A stretch of 64,000 nt of DNA from Hermetia illucens (GCF_905115235.1 NC_051852.1:35165199-35229198), one strand, 5' to 3'; shown: positions 24,818 to 36,477, counted from the stretch's first letter. Notes: generated by a model not told the origin, from the sequence alone. Numbers and translations: made by a program.

Positions 24818-27800
24818 CTATTCGCTCCTCATCATTTTCTCCTTTTGTCTTTGCATCTTCTTCTTTGATAGTTTCCTCTTAACAGGCTCGTCTTCTTCGG
24901 GTGCTTTCGACACAACCTCTTCCTTTTCTGTTAGGATGATTTCAATGTGGCATGGTGACGACATGTAAGGGTTGATACGACCGTGAGCACGGTATGTACG
25001 ACGACGTAAACATTGTGCACGATTCACTTGAATATGATCGACAACCAGACGATCTACGTCCAAACCTTTGAAGTCAGCATTGGCTTCAGCATTTCGCAAC
25101 AATTGCAGGAGGAAATCTGCTGATTTCTTTGGCCAACGTCCTTGTGTTGTACCCCATTGTTTGGCTTGGGCGCAACGGCCTACACCACCGTTGAAGCGAC
25201 GGAATGGGACGCACTCTTTCTTTTCAATGACAGCCTTGAGGTAGCGTTGGGCACGACGAAGAGGCATACGTTTGATAGCCTGGGCGGTTTCATGTGTGTT
25301 CTGGAATTAAGAAAAAATATTTCGTATAATTATTGTTATAAATTCATTATGGATTTTCTTCTAAATTTATGTGAGAAAATGTAGCAAAGTTCTAGAAGCT
25401 GAAAATTATTGAACATTTTCATCTGCTGATGCTTTGCCTTCCTAGTTTGGAATTTTATTTAATCTAGCATTATTGCAAAAATCATCTTGACAATTTTATG
25501 TTCAAATGACTGATTTTTAATGCAATATAGGTTTCAAAATTGGTAACTGGAAGATTTGTCCGCTCCTTTATGGAGTATTGTTTGTTTTCCGTTCTTATTT
25601 CAAAGAGACTGGGCTCGTGTTTTATTATCATCATATTTGATGCTGCGCGAGTGACGAGCTCACAGCAGCGAAACAGGCACAATAACGAACACAAGCAACC
25701 ACGACGTTTGGAATTCGATCCCAGGGCAGAGAGATTGAGAGACTGATGCTCTACTCCCTCAATCATCTCACTCTCACTCTCACGAAATGTTGCGAACAAT
25801 GTAACTAGAATGTTTGCTTATGAAGCAGGGTTTAAGTTCTATGAAAACACCGGGCATACTACAACTGGAGCAGTAACTCAATCAAAGCAGAGATAATTAT
25901 CGAAATAAAGCACTTACATGGAAACTGGCTGATTAAGATTCATACGTGGAATTAAACTAAATTAACACATCAATACAATTAAATTCGTTGACGCGACGAT
26001 GCAATTGAATCTAGGCCTTAAAGCCTGTTAGAGGACTTCAATGAAGACCGTAACAGTACACTAGGAGGCAATTTGGTCAGCAATGCGCTCGTATGTGATT
26101 TGACTCAGGTACTCATTCATAGTTCAGTCGATTTGTAGCAACATCCAGTCACAATACAAATCTCTCCAGTGATGCACCAGTGAGATTTGAACCACGGCCT
26201 TCCATTGCAACAGCCTACTGTTGCGGATTGAGACTAAATGTAGTGGTAGTGGACCAATTCAACAAACTGCTAGACCCGCCCACACGAAAAGAGCACGAGC
26301 CGAGATTATTATCCTGATTTGACTCAGGTATTCATTCACAGCTGAGTCGACTGGTATCCGACGTCAAATCACGATACAAATTCCACTGCCACCAGTGAGA
26401 TTTGAACCCCGACCTTACTTATCTTTTATACTGGACGAAGAAACCAAACGAATCTGAAAAATTTATGTAGCAAAGTTCTAGAAGCTGAAAACCAAGATAA
26501 ATTTTCAGCTGCTGATGCTTCGCCTTTCAATTATGAATTTTTTTCTCTAGCATTATTGCAAAAATCATTTTGACAATTTTATGTTCAAATGACTGATTTT
26601 TAATGCACAATTACTATCAGATGAATGAATAAATTAGCTGCGGTAAATAAGTAGTCAATTTCCCTAGAGGATACCAAAAAAAGTATATATAATCAAGTTA
26701 ACGAATTCTGCAAGGCAGAAGAAACTGTCGATAAGGTCTAACAACTAGCTGGCATTTTAGGTATCTACGATAGATTCAGGTTCGGATCGAAATTCTTCAT
26801 GGATGTTTGTGTTGGCCTTTGTGATGTCCCTCTTCTTACATTTGCAGAGCATTAAGTATGATGAAAATTAAATCGAAAGGAAAAAATAACAGTACGAAAA
26901 AGTAACTGTGTGCCATATACTCCACAAAGGAGTGAAGAGAAATTAGGAAAAAAACTGACCTGCTGACTGCCACTCTTTGCATTTCCAAATAATCTGCCAA
27001 AATGTGGTGGATTGAGCTCTTGGATAACCAGTATAAATATTTGAGCTCGTTGATAGTTCTGAATTTTCATTTTAAAAATTACGAATTTTGGTAAAATTTT
27101 CCACGGATCTAGCATTTGCCCACTTCTCCCTTTTTGAATCGACAAATCCAGTTGTATACTCGAGTTTTATAAAATAAAGAACAAAACAAACACAACAGCC
27201 GCAAGTTGTTCGTGAGATTCAACCACACAATTTTGTTTCACAAGCACACTTTCGACAGCCACACAGAAATGGAACAATAACTATACCCGTCATTGTCGGA
27301 CGACACCACTTCCTAGACCATTTCACAAAAGGTCCAAATCGAGCGGCATACATCCTGGTATTGCATACAAACACAGTATATAGTGTCTGTAAATATCCCT
27401 AGCTTTGCCAAGTGATGATTTCCCCTGAATTTTGAACAATCTTTCGATCGCTTGGGTTCGTATTCCCCCCTTCATTCCTGGTAAGTTCGCCCAGTTCGCT
27501 CAGCTGATGGTGATTTAAGTCTCGTGATTGCATCCAAATCAGGCTTTTGATAAAACTAAATGGCGAAACCGATCACTATGAGCCGACCCCGCTTGTGAAC
27601 GGGACAAAGGCTGAAGAAAAAAAGAAGTTCGCCCAGGTGTTCCTCTTCGCTTTTCGGTGTCGTAGGCACGAACCCATTTCCGATTCTACAAAAAGGCTCG
27701 GGTGCGTGTATTGACGTTCCTGCTCCTTTCCTGATCAGCTCGACCCCGTTTCATTGCTTTCTAACCCAATGTTCCCTAGAACCTAGAGTATCCAGACCTT

Positions 27801-30800
27801 ATTGGGAGAGCCGACCATATTCGGTCTGCCAAAGCACCTGGTTGGACTTAAGAGCCTTAGCCCCTCTGCTTCCCATACTTCCTGTGTTCTTTGGTAAGCA
27901 CAGCATAACGATTCTGATTACTTTTAGGTGACAGGAGGATCAAGGAGCACGTGTTAACGAAAGATACCCTTAACATTCAAAATCGCCAAGTTGATGGGAC
28001 ATCGAAATCGACAGGAATTTGAGAGGAAAATGAGCCGCTATTCAATAATGTTTTGAGCGAGCATTAGCCTATCTTGGGCCTTGATGAGAACCCAGTTGCT
28101 ATTGCAGATGCAGTTCCAACTTCGACGGAGCAGAAACCAGGAAGACTAAAAAAGGCTCTCACAGGAAAAACGAGGAAGATCCATGAAAGACCACGCCTCT
28201 CAAAAGGAAATGGAGGATAGTCCAAATATCGCATACAGTTAAGTGTATGCCACTGGTCCACAAAGGAATAAATGTATGCAACCGATGTTCCACGAACTTT
28301 GTTGTACGGTATAACGTTGAGGATCTGATTGAGCGTCCGAAAGATCGGTTAAATTTAGGAAGTCTCGCGGCATAATATGGAGTGTAAATAAGACAGTTCG
28401 AAGTCTCCACTGCTTCTTTGAACATTATTTTTGAAGTAGAAATTCATATGGAGGTCCCGGAATACACCGAGAAAATGTTAAAGTTCATCATTAAGAGGGA
28501 AGTATAAGTCCAAAAACATTATCGACAGAGCCGAGAAAATTTTGTTGGAGCTACTTTCAGAAAACAGAGTATGTCATTTAAAGAATATGGAATAAAACAA
28601 AGACCAACGTCTGAACGAAGAGTAACATATTTTTGGGGCGGAACCAATTTTCGATGAAGCAAGTGCTTAGTGCGACGATTTACTTATAATCATCGTCTAC
28701 CCTGATGACCCCATTGTCCTCTTAACAAACCGTAGAAGAATCGCCAAGTTCCTGTTTGGGAGTCGAGTTTTCTTGCAATATGTCAATAATAATCAATTGG
28801 TGCTTGGACCACAGAAGATGAAGAAAAGCAATGTAACGCATGCCACCAATATTTTAAATTAATTTTTGGGACCAGTCAGCGGCAACGTCAGAAGGATTTG
28901 TTACTGTTTCGTAATTAGGTTTTGATAGTTGAGTAAAATAAACTGTGTAAATATGTTTTTTGGGCAAACTCTTCATACTTTCTCATCCCTTTTACCTACA
29001 GAAAAAGGCCTACATAGCCATATTTATACAGATGTGTTGCATTCACGATCAGTTCAGCTTGTTAGTTACACTTAAACAATTTGCAGTTGACCGTCGGCCG
29101 GATATCCAGATGGTCGATGATCGAATGAAAAACGCTTCGGCCAACCAGCCACTCGAAAGGAGATAAGGAAAACCGGTACGTGTATGCGTTGATGCGCCCT
29201 ATCGAAGATCGTCATACACAGGCTGCTTAGGCAGTGAGTGAGAGTTTTATACGCATGTTCATCACTGGTAGACATTTTTTATAAATGCTCAAATACAAAA
29301 AAATACCCGTTATGATTCTTAACGCCTTCCACGATCAGAACTTAACACATGATATCGTCCGGCTTGCCGATACGTGGATGCTGGATCAATCCAGCTTGCC
29401 ATATTGTGGATGGCGGCTTTTAAAGAGGAAATTCAATTATGACTCCATGTTTCTCATTTGGTTTTAAAGCATAGTTGAAAGTTTTCCGAGTCTACTTGAA
29501 TAAAAGTTCAAGTTAAATATCGTTAAAAACCAAAAAAATGATCGTGTTTAATAAAAAGTCGCGGAAAAATGTTAGGATGTTCACATCAGTCGATGACGGC
29601 AGGACCGGCTCCGATGCGGTCGAGGAATGGACAAGGGTTCTTGATGCACGAGCCGCATTCCATTTAGCATTCGCGAAGCTGATGTTATTGTTTTCGACCG
29701 CAATTAGGTCGCTCATGGTTTTGGTGTCAATTAGATGGTTCTCTTATCAGTTGAAAAAAATGTTATCAGTTAAAAAGTGTTGGATGGAAAAGGTGAAATC
29801 ATAGAAATGATTGTAATTTCAGGGAATCTCAACTGGAAACTTCCCACTGTAGTTAATTGAGTTCGCTAATACTGGAAAGGCGGAAAAATTCGCAAGAACC
29901 CTTCGGAAGAGGCGCATTGATATTTGCGCTCTAAGAGAAACTCGATGGTGGTTGCCAAATGTTGAGACATAGAACACAAACGCAGTAAAAATGGCTTAAA
30001 ACTTCTCAGTTGGTAGCCCACGAACTCAAATTGGTGTCACCACTGCCATCTTACACGTGACCATTCAGGAAGTCGATTTGATGACTGGATGATGAAGGTC
30101 ATCATTATATCAGCTGCTCGCACGATTCACTTCTTCACCACATAAGCACCAGAAACAGATGGATCCGATGCCTTTTGACTACTTCGTGACACAAAGTCAT
30201 GTAACTTGCCTGCCACTGACTTATATCGTCATTGGTCATGTTTTTTACATGTATGGGGACCCCCCTAAATCTCAACGTAGAAGGATATCACTCAGTGCAT
30301 GCCTGGGGGTCCACAGTTCCCACCTTCTCATCAAATTCCGTGTCAATCGGTATAGCCATTTCTGAAAAAAGTACCTGTGACAGACAGACATTGAACCGAT
30401 TTTAATAAGGTTTTGTTTTGCAAAGAAAACCTTAAAAACGAGGCGATTTCACGAGAAAAGAGAAGAAATTATCTCACTTACGCGATTACCACCCTTTACG
30501 AATTTCGACGAGTGCTGGAACCGGGATTGTAACCGGTTCATCAGCTGGGACACCTGGTTTTAGAATCGCGGTATACAATTAAAGGTCTATGAGAAGAATT
30601 GCCTGTACCATTAGCCCCTCGACAATAAAGTCTGCCAATTGGCAAATTTACAAGAATGCCAACCGGGAGGGAAAGAAAGCAATCGCTGTTATCCGACCGA
30701 TCCATTACAAAGATCTTTACGATGAACTGGACATTCGGGACGGCGAGAAAGATCTGTATCGACTTGTCAAAAGCACCAAAACACCAACGCATGCAAAATA

Positions 30801-32930
30801 TCGAACAATTCTGTTGCAATAATGGCACGAAGGGGAAAACTTCTAGTACCAGTAACCAAACGCTTACAGATCGACGAGCTGCAATGGATAGACGGTGGTA
30901 ATCTTTTAAGCAGATTTCAACGCACGAATTTATTCGTCCTCCACTTTCACAAGCACTGCCGACATTTGGAGCAATTCCACCTGCCAATGCCACTGTTGTT
31001 CTGGAGTGCCGTGGAGGAAGACGGGACAGCAACCCTGTCGGCCAAACCAAAACCAAGTGGCCGATTAGAACCTGCACGCGGTGCCACCGGAAAACGCTGC
31101 ATTCACTTTAATTTGCTGGCCGTGATGCAGTAGGCGAATGTTTCAAGGCTTAATTAGAGCGATCAGACCCGAGTCAGGGTCTCATCTAAAATGACTTCGG
31201 CCACAAAACCTCACCAGAGGTATACTGGTACCATAGGAATCGACGTAGTCCTCTGGATTTACATGTCTCAGGAGAATTCTTGGGGCATGTACATTCAGCC
31301 CGGTTATTAGCGATTGCCCCCCTAATGCAAGTTTCATGGAGGTTGTGGCTACATCCAAGCGGACAACAGACTTTCGAGCTTCAGACGTGAAGTTGTGTTT
31401 TCCAATTCGGGAGCCGTACTCCTTGTTACCACCTGTGCACTCAGTATCGAACGGTACCGTTGCTGCTCGTCACAGCGAAGTTATAATTGTAATCATAAAA
31501 TCAATCCTTGTCTTAAGGTCGTGGGGTTAGGTCTAAACGACGAGTACCTAAGTAAAGCCACCGGGACTTAACTGTCATCGCCACTGGGGTTGCACGGAAC
31601 GTAGAGCAATTGCCTGAGGAGTCTTCGATGGTATGGACATGTAATTGATAGAAACTCACTTGCCAAAATTGGTTTGAGCATCGATGAATTCGTTGCTTAC
31701 GACTCGACGAAGCGACGGACGGTGGAGCTCTCGTCCACAGAGCATATGGCTTTAAACGATACTTTCAAGGAGGCGTGGATTGTTTGCACAGATTGATACT
31801 CACTTTCTGCCAACCGTCACGGTACACATCGACAATCATGGAACGAAGAAATTAAAAGAAAATCCCGGATACCATTCAAGAACGAAACGCATTTTCATAT
31901 GCAACCACAGATTGGATATACTTTGCGAAGGTCCAAAGACTATGCAAGATCGGTTCCACTGACAAATTGCACACAAATTAAATCTGAGTACATTGGTAGC
32001 TAGAAATGAGCAGAAATGCCCATGTTAGAGGAGTCCCTCGTGGAGGACCCAAACTTCATCTAACTGAAGATCAAGGACCTACTTGGTCTGTCAAGTCTCT
32101 TATCAAAATGAAACGAAGGGTGAGGGTGGATGAATTAAACAGATCCAGAAGCGTTGTTCGTTTTGTACACATTGCACCAAATCAGCAAAAAAGTGTTTCC
32201 CCAAATTGAACCCCAACCAATCCGCCAATGTAAGCAAATGCCACCGACCGCAAGAATCTGCCCCGGTGGCTATTGGCTATGGCTAATGCTTCCAAAAATA
32301 GGCACTCTGTAGTTTTGGGACATCAAATTACCGGCACCAAATCACAACTATTTGATGGTCCTGTTGGAGAGTTGAGTCTTTGAACTCGAAAGTAGACGCG
32401 GGCTGCCACCAAAATTTGCTCGCTAATTGGTGCACATGGAATCGTTACATTTTCGAAGTTTATTATTAACATCAGCAAACGTTCACCTCTTCAAGCTAAG
32501 TTTACTATGTTGGCGAGAGTTTTCAAACGCATGGTGATCTCCACTTTAGACTTGGGGACGTCAAAGGGATGAGGAAAGTCGAATGCACAGCTCGGGCAAT
32601 GGGCATTTGTCAACACGCTCAGCTCGTATCTAAATGTTTCCACGTAAATTACAATTCCACGCTATTCCTTATCAACGAATTTACTCCTCGGAAGTCCTTC
32701 TAATGCCTCCCTACAATGAATGCAACTGAAACCTCCTCCAGGGATCGAAACGCGCGTTCGTGACATCCAACACTGAACATAAACAAGTTTGAGGTTACCC
32801 GCCGCCAACACTACTCGCGCAAATACAAGACAATATTCCATTTACATACCTTGAAGTGCACACGAAGATTAGATCCTCGGACCTTGCAAGACTTAGCAGG
32901 ATTCTCAGGTTCCCGGGCGTACCGACCCAT
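24818..32930 (-). CDS. RpL17: Ribosomal protein L17 (uL22), 187 aa, two coding exons
   Basis: This is a component of the large cytosolic ribosomal subunit that lines the nascent-chain exit tunnel. Coding exon 1 is 32850-32930 ([19 protein letters not shown]...VHFK) and ends at the donor AAG|GTATG. Coding exon 2 is 24818-25300, begins after TTAATTCCAG with [20 protein letters not shown], and runs to the stop. Both junctions are phase 0, and the joined protein of 187 residues matches the usual length and the uL22 signature ([31 protein letters not shown]). The lysine-rich tail ([14 protein letters not shown]) is typical of animal L17. The acceptor before the start codon is at 32941, with 10 bases of 5' UTR in the same exon. 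The intron between coding exons is 7.5 kb, long for this gene, and holds two snoRNA-like copies, two SINEs and RTE-type fragments. The coding sequence is intact. Confidence 0.96.
25377..25525 (-). ncRNA. Candidate box H/ACA snoRNA, copy A (RpL17 intron)
   Basis: In the host-gene orientation the sequence folds as two hairpins with the right boxes. Hairpin 1 has a base stem GCATTA/TAATGC and an inner stem AAAATCA/TGATTTT. The hinge holds AGATTA, fitting the H box ANANNA. Hairpin 2 has a base stem GCAAAG/CTTTGC, an upper stem GAAAAT/ATTTTC, and a pocket whose left side includes CATCAGCA and right side TTCTAGAA. ACA follows the base stem directly and lies three bases before the inferred 3' end. 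Position inside a ribosomal-protein intron on the sense strand is the usual place for such RNAs. A second copy lies at 26463-26608. I could not assign a pseudouridine target. Confidence 0.65.
25986..26222 (-). mobile_element. tRNA-type SINE, near full length
   Basis: The minus strand carries a pol III B box, GGTTCAAATC (complement at 26184-26193), and an A-box-like TAGGCTGTTGC about 30 bases before it. The body contains the segment complementary to ACTAGGAGGCAATTTGGTCA. The 3' end (near 25990) has a diverged GCGTC tail followed by an AT-rich run. Other copies are at 8588, 26295 and 60341. It lies within RpL17 intron 2, in the same orientation as the gene. Confidence 0.75.
26295..26418 (-). 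mobile_element. tRNA-type SINE, head half only
   Basis: The B box GGTTCAAATC (complement at 26399-26408) is followed by the family body up to the segment complementary to CATTCACAGCTGAGTCGACT. The tail half is missing. It lies between the neighbouring SINE and the second snoRNA-like copy in RpL17 intron 2. Confidence 0.72.
26463..26608 (-). ncRNA. Candidate box H/ACA snoRNA, copy B (RpL17 intron)
   Basis: This is a second copy of the RNA at 25377-25525, 1.08 kb away and in the same orientation. Hairpin 1 is nearly identical (GCATTA/TAATGC). The hinge is AGAGAA, again fitting ANANNA, although the surrounding bases differ. In hairpin 2 the base stem is GCGAAG/CTTTGC, where A to G turns an A-U pair into G-U. 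The upper stem is GCTGAAAA/TTTTCAGC, where a change restores a pair that is mismatched in copy A. The pocket sequences CATCAGCA and TTCTAGAA and the ACA box are unchanged. Loops and hinge have diverged while paired and guide positions are kept, which argues for a functional RNA. Confidence 0.65.
26610..27525. other. RpL17 intron, no recognisable feature
   Basis: AT-rich intronic sequence. A minus-strand frame at 26852-27145 has no recognisable domain. Confidence 0.4.
27530..27640 (+). mobile_element. 3' end fragment of a second RTE-type LINE family
   Basis: Matches the end of the element at 48805-49700: GCATCCAAATCAGG, then AAATGGCGAAACCGATCAC, then GGGACAAAGGCTGAAGAAA. It is a short 5'-truncated piece in RpL17 intron 2, opposite in orientation to the gene. 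Confidence 0.65.
27641..29855. other. RpL17 intron, unidentified sequence
   Basis: Nothing is firmly recognisable. Around 28670-28850 a plus-strand frame reads [19 protein letters not shown], which could be a worn reverse transcriptase active-site region, but there are too few conserved positions to call it. Confidence 0.3.
29860..30150 (+). mobile_element. RTE-type LINE (second family), endonuclease fragment
   Basis: The plus strand encodes [30 protein letters not shown], the start of an APE-type endonuclease as in the RTE/BovB group, followed by a degraded stretch ([21 protein letters not shown]). It probably belongs with the downstream pieces at 30480-31110 as one insertion that was later split. 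Confidence 0.55.
30160..30475. repeat. Interspersed repeat with terminal hairpin
   Basis: This block splits the surrounding LINE. It includes TACATGTATGGGGACCCCC, a stretch reading CCGTGTCAATCGGTATAGCC, and GACAGACAGACATTGAACCG. A hairpin at about 30407-30435 pairs AAGGTTTT with AAAACCTT. I recognise the wording as resembling a dispersed repeat seen in other insect sequences, but cannot assign a family. Confidence 0.4.
30480..31110 (+). mobile_element. RTE-type LINE (second family), linker region fragment
   Basis: The plus strand reads VQLKVYEKN near 30570, then [20 protein letters not shown] and [18 protein letters not shown] to about 30790. This matches the endonuclease-RT linker of insect RTE-type LINEs. 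After 30920 a frame reads [20 protein letters not shown], which fits the segment just before the reverse transcriptase. Stops interrupt all of it. Confidence 0.6.
31600..31695 (+). mobile_element. RTE-type LINE (second family), small C-terminal fragment
   Basis: [11 protein letters not shown] then [13 protein letters not shown], matching [20 protein letters not shown] of the element at 48805-49700. Confidence 0.6.
31700..32840. other. RpL17 intron, no recognisable feature
   Basis: I see no gene, RNA or repeat that I can name. A plus-strand frame at 32006-32209 lacks known domains. Confidence 0.4.
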
Positions 32931-33153
32931 TGTTTAATTTCTGCCGGAGGAAAGAGAAAACAAGATCACAGAATTAGTGGGTTGTCGCGAATATTTTCGA
33001 AATTTCATCGTCATCGTATCGACCACGAATAAAATTGTCCTTGCAAACTGTTCCGCAGACCCTCACAATACATGATGCCGCAAATAACATGCACAACAAA
33101 GACATTTTCATTCGATTTCGGTCGATTTTAGGAATATACTCAAAACTTCGTAC

Positions 33154-33183
33154 CTTCTTCTTAACGAATTAAACCGGAAAAGG
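33154..33183 (-). promoter_or_regulatory. RpL17: RpL17 5' UTR exon with 5'TOP-like start
   Basis: On the minus strand the sequence reads CCTTTTCCGG at 33183-33174, a pyrimidine tract typical of ribosomal-protein mRNA starts (5'TOP). A clean splice donor AAG|GTACGA follows at 33153. This gives a 5' UTR exon of about 30 bases joined across a 213-bp intron to the exon carrying the start codon (acceptor at 32941). TOP tracts place translation under growth-dependent control. The exact start base is inferred. Confidence 0.65.
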
Positions 33184-33189
33184 ACTTGT

Positions 33190-35340
33190 GACAGCTGTCT
33201 AGTGCCGGTCATGCAGTGCTGATGACGTTTCCGCTGAACGGTCACGTTCGCTCTGTTTTGACATTACTCGCAGTGACATCTTATTGAAAATTACCGCAAT
33301 CACAATTCGGCAATAGAGCCGGATGACAATTAATAGATATTTGGATTGTTTATTTTGGTTTTGTAGTGGATCTCATAGCAATAGCCCTGTTATGTCTCGT
33401 AAAATTCGCTAAAGTTACTAAAGTTTAACCGTAACGCGGCTGTTTTGTATTATTTACAAGAATCCCCTACGCACCCACACACAACCACATACGACTTGAA
33501 GTCGCGCTTGTCAAATTTATTGGCACAGGAAAGCTGATCCGCGGATTAAGTTCTCAAGTGCTCAAGCTGTAGTTTTTCTTATCTCGGCTCTGGACCGAAT
33601 TTCTCCGGTTTCCAGTCACCGCAGCGGCTTTAAATGTGACTCGAATCAACGCTCGTCCTCTCGGCTCTTCGCTGGTGTCCTCGAATCAAGTGAATCCTCA
33701 ACAGGTAACTCTTAAATTCCAATTGGAATCCTCGCTTCGGACTTGAAAATACTCCACTAAACCCAGAGCAGGGCTGTGCTGCGCTCTCAGAATTTATCGA
33801 TTAGTTTAGGATTTATGCGGGAATGAAAACGAATTCTATTTTTAACTTGGAGGCTTAAGACTTTGAGCGGAATGTTGGGAAGTGTTTGGTGTTATTCTTG
33901 ACTTGGCTTGAATGCGGGAGTCGGACGAGGGATGCAAGCTCTAAATTAAGGCTTTGATCTATTTTCTCGTCCGTAATTAGAAGTTTAGCGGGGAGCGGAC
34001 AGGGCGGAATGTGCGAATAAAATCTTGCAGACGTTTTAAGTCTTATGGTCGCGGAACTACATATTCACCTACTTACGCAAGCTGAGTTTCGGTTTTATTT
34101 GTTCTATGCGGTTGGTTGTAAATCGTGTGGATGGTGAGCGAATTCAGTTCTTATCTCAATAATGAGCGCAACGAATTTAGTCCATTTCGCTGGAAATACG
34201 AAACAATAACAAGCTCAAAGTTGTATTTCAGACTAAATGGAAAACATGAATATTTTTAGCAATAAGCTCTCAATTTACAATGAATTTATTGATGTTTTGG
34301 AACTCCGATTTCATCCCACTTTGACCGTAATCTTCATACACATGTGGGGTGGGCGTTACAGAAAAGTAGTCTCTGCGTAAACAGCATTTTAACAGCGAAG
34401 ATTACTTTTATCCTCAATTTCTAACATTTGTCTGAAGGGATTAAATATGGAAATCACCCTCGAAACTATTTCTTTTAGCGAAGTTGATCGTCAGTTCCAA
34501 TCCGTAACTTCAAAATGTGCCTTTTAAAAATAGCAGTTCCCCCATCCGAAACATGATGGAGAACGGAGGAATGATACTAGTTCTTTCGATCCAGTGCATA
34601 CCATTTTCAAGACGATGCGTGAACTCTCAAGGGTGGAATAATAATTTAAATTCAAAACTGATTTGTTCGGTGGTGGACGCGGTTTAATCTTGTTGAATAT
34701 TCAAAAGTGCGGCCCTGTGTTGTAATGATAGGTGATGGTCTAAAGATCATCCTTTGAAGGTGAGCCCGAAAATACTGAAGCTCCGTCGATAGCCAGGCTC
34801 ATGGATGTGGGAGGGACCTTTGAGCACTTCGAACGTGTCATTTAAAAAACCTCGGATGTCCTTTAACCGATGCTTGGGTCCGCACCGAAACCTGAAAATT
34901 CATCATGCATGGGATATTCTCGGTGGTCTACATGTAAGTCATGTAAATAACAATAGCGGCTCGACCGCGCGAGTGGAGCCGTAAAACTCCCGACCCAAGT
35001 ACCGCGATCGAGAGTGAAGATACACGAAGGATCGCAACCTCAATCGATGTTTCTCCTGACTCAGATGTGCGTCTTTTGAGGTTCCCGCACTGCTTTGGCA
35101 TCTTCAGACCATCATATTTAGGGATGCCTCTAAATGTTCAACACTCATAATCAATTCTCGCAAAACTCAAGGATGGCCAAATCTCATCCCAGCCACAAAA
35201 AAATGTTTACGCGGAAGAAAAAAAAACCCCACACACCATGCAATATTAAACGGAGAAACATCAATCATGTTGCTCCCCATCGTAGAGCATTTGGTAATCA
35301 AATCAAACAAAAGAATCGCGAAAATTCAATCTTCTTTGTT
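33190..35340. other. RpL17 upstream region, no recognised gene
   Basis: No open frame of note. A possible 5' UTR exon of a plus-strand gene ends at a donor-like CAACAG|GTAACT near 33703, but I see no matching downstream exon. The rest is unremarkable apart from short frames near 35134. Confidence 0.35.
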
Positions 35341-35342
35341 TA

Positions 35343-36010
35343 GAATCATCATTAATTGCGCAACAACCGGTATCCGGTCTAGATCTGCCTTAATAAGGAA
35401 CTCCAGACATCCCGGTTTTGCGCCGAGGTCCACCAATTCGATATCCCTAAAAGCTGTTTGGTGGCCTGGCCTACGCCATCGCTGCATCACAGGCAGGGGG
35501 ACCTCGTCTTCTTTTTCTACTATAGATATTTCCCTTATAGACTTTTCGGGCTGGATCATCCTCATCCATACGGATTAAGTGACCCGCCCATCGTAACCTA
35601 TTGGGCCAGATTTTATCCACAACCTGACGGTCATGGCTCATAGATTTCGTCGTTCTTTAGGCTACGGAATCGTCCATCCTCATGTAGGGGGCCAAAAATT
35701 CTTCGGAGGATTCTTCTCTTGAATGCGGCCAAGAGTTCGCAATTCTTCTTGCTAAGAACCCAAGTCTCCGAGGAATACAATGGGACTGGCAAGATCATTG
35801 TCTTGTACAGTAAGAGCCTTGACCCTATGGTGAGACGTTTCGGGCGGAACAGTTTTTGTAAGCCGAAATAGGCTCTGTTGGCTGCCAACAAGCGTGCGCG
35901 GATTTTATCATCGTAGCTGTTATTGGTTGTGATTTTCGACCCTAGATAGGAGAAATTATCAACGGTTTCAAAATCGTAGTCGCCTATCTTTATTCTTCCC
36001 GTTTCGTTTA
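35343..36010 (-). mobile_element. RTE-clade LINE, 3' fragment
   Basis: The minus strand covers the last ~650 bp of the family: FSYLGSKIT region near 35950, LFRPKRLTIGSRLLLYKTMI, SSETWVLSKKNCELLAAFKR, FGPLHEDGRFRSLKN, and the terminal CCGGTTGTTGCGC tail at 35343-35370. It is 5'-truncated. Confidence 0.88.
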
Positions 36011-36466
36011 GAATCCGAGAACAAATTGAGGACGAAACGGGACAGCCGTTTAGGCTGTGTGAAGGTGCGTGCGCACATGCTATAGCCGGTTGACTGATGC
36101 CAGACGGGTCAGTTAGCTAATTGAGTATATTGTTAAGAGTACTTGAATAAGCATGGCGAGCGAATTGATGCATTAGATTGAGCGTTAGATTGAGCATTAC
36201 TTAATTGATGCGTTTTTGAAAAATTTGTAGTCGGTGACGAAGGAAACTGACAGTGAGAGTGCATCGAGCGATGCAAGTAGTAGCGACGAGGAAATAATTG
36301 CGGCTACTTCATCACGTGTCTCTAAAAAAAGAAAGCAAGGCTTCCAGACAGCCTATGGATGTGTATGTTCTAAGTTTTAATCCGCAGCCCAGTACGAGTG
36401 CAGCCACTCTTCTGTTTTACTTGAATCATCCCGTGAAAATGTAACAGAGGAAGAAAAAGTGAGGGC
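36011..36466 (+). mobile_element. Left part of an unclassified element split by the RTE insertion
   Basis: The sequence from about 36011 to the RTE target site reads on after the insertion at 39611. A plus-strand stretch includes ETDSESASSDASSSDEEIIA and SKKRKQGFQTAYGC. The right part (39611-39975) encodes VCRAMFLFLHDVGVKRFKNA, a wording I associate with transposon-borne proteins of insects. The family is unknown. Confidence 0.35.
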
Positions 36467-36477
36467 ATTCTACTCCC

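Noticed and set aside
26184-26193. B box as part of a genuine tRNA gene
   Set aside because: The surrounding sequence does not form a cloverleaf, and the same sequence is present in other SINE copies.
35998-36042. Inverted repeat CCCGTTTCGT/ACGAAACGGG as a transposon end
   Set aside because: The left arm lies inside RTE coding sequence (its complement occurs in the family), so the pairing is probably fortuitous.
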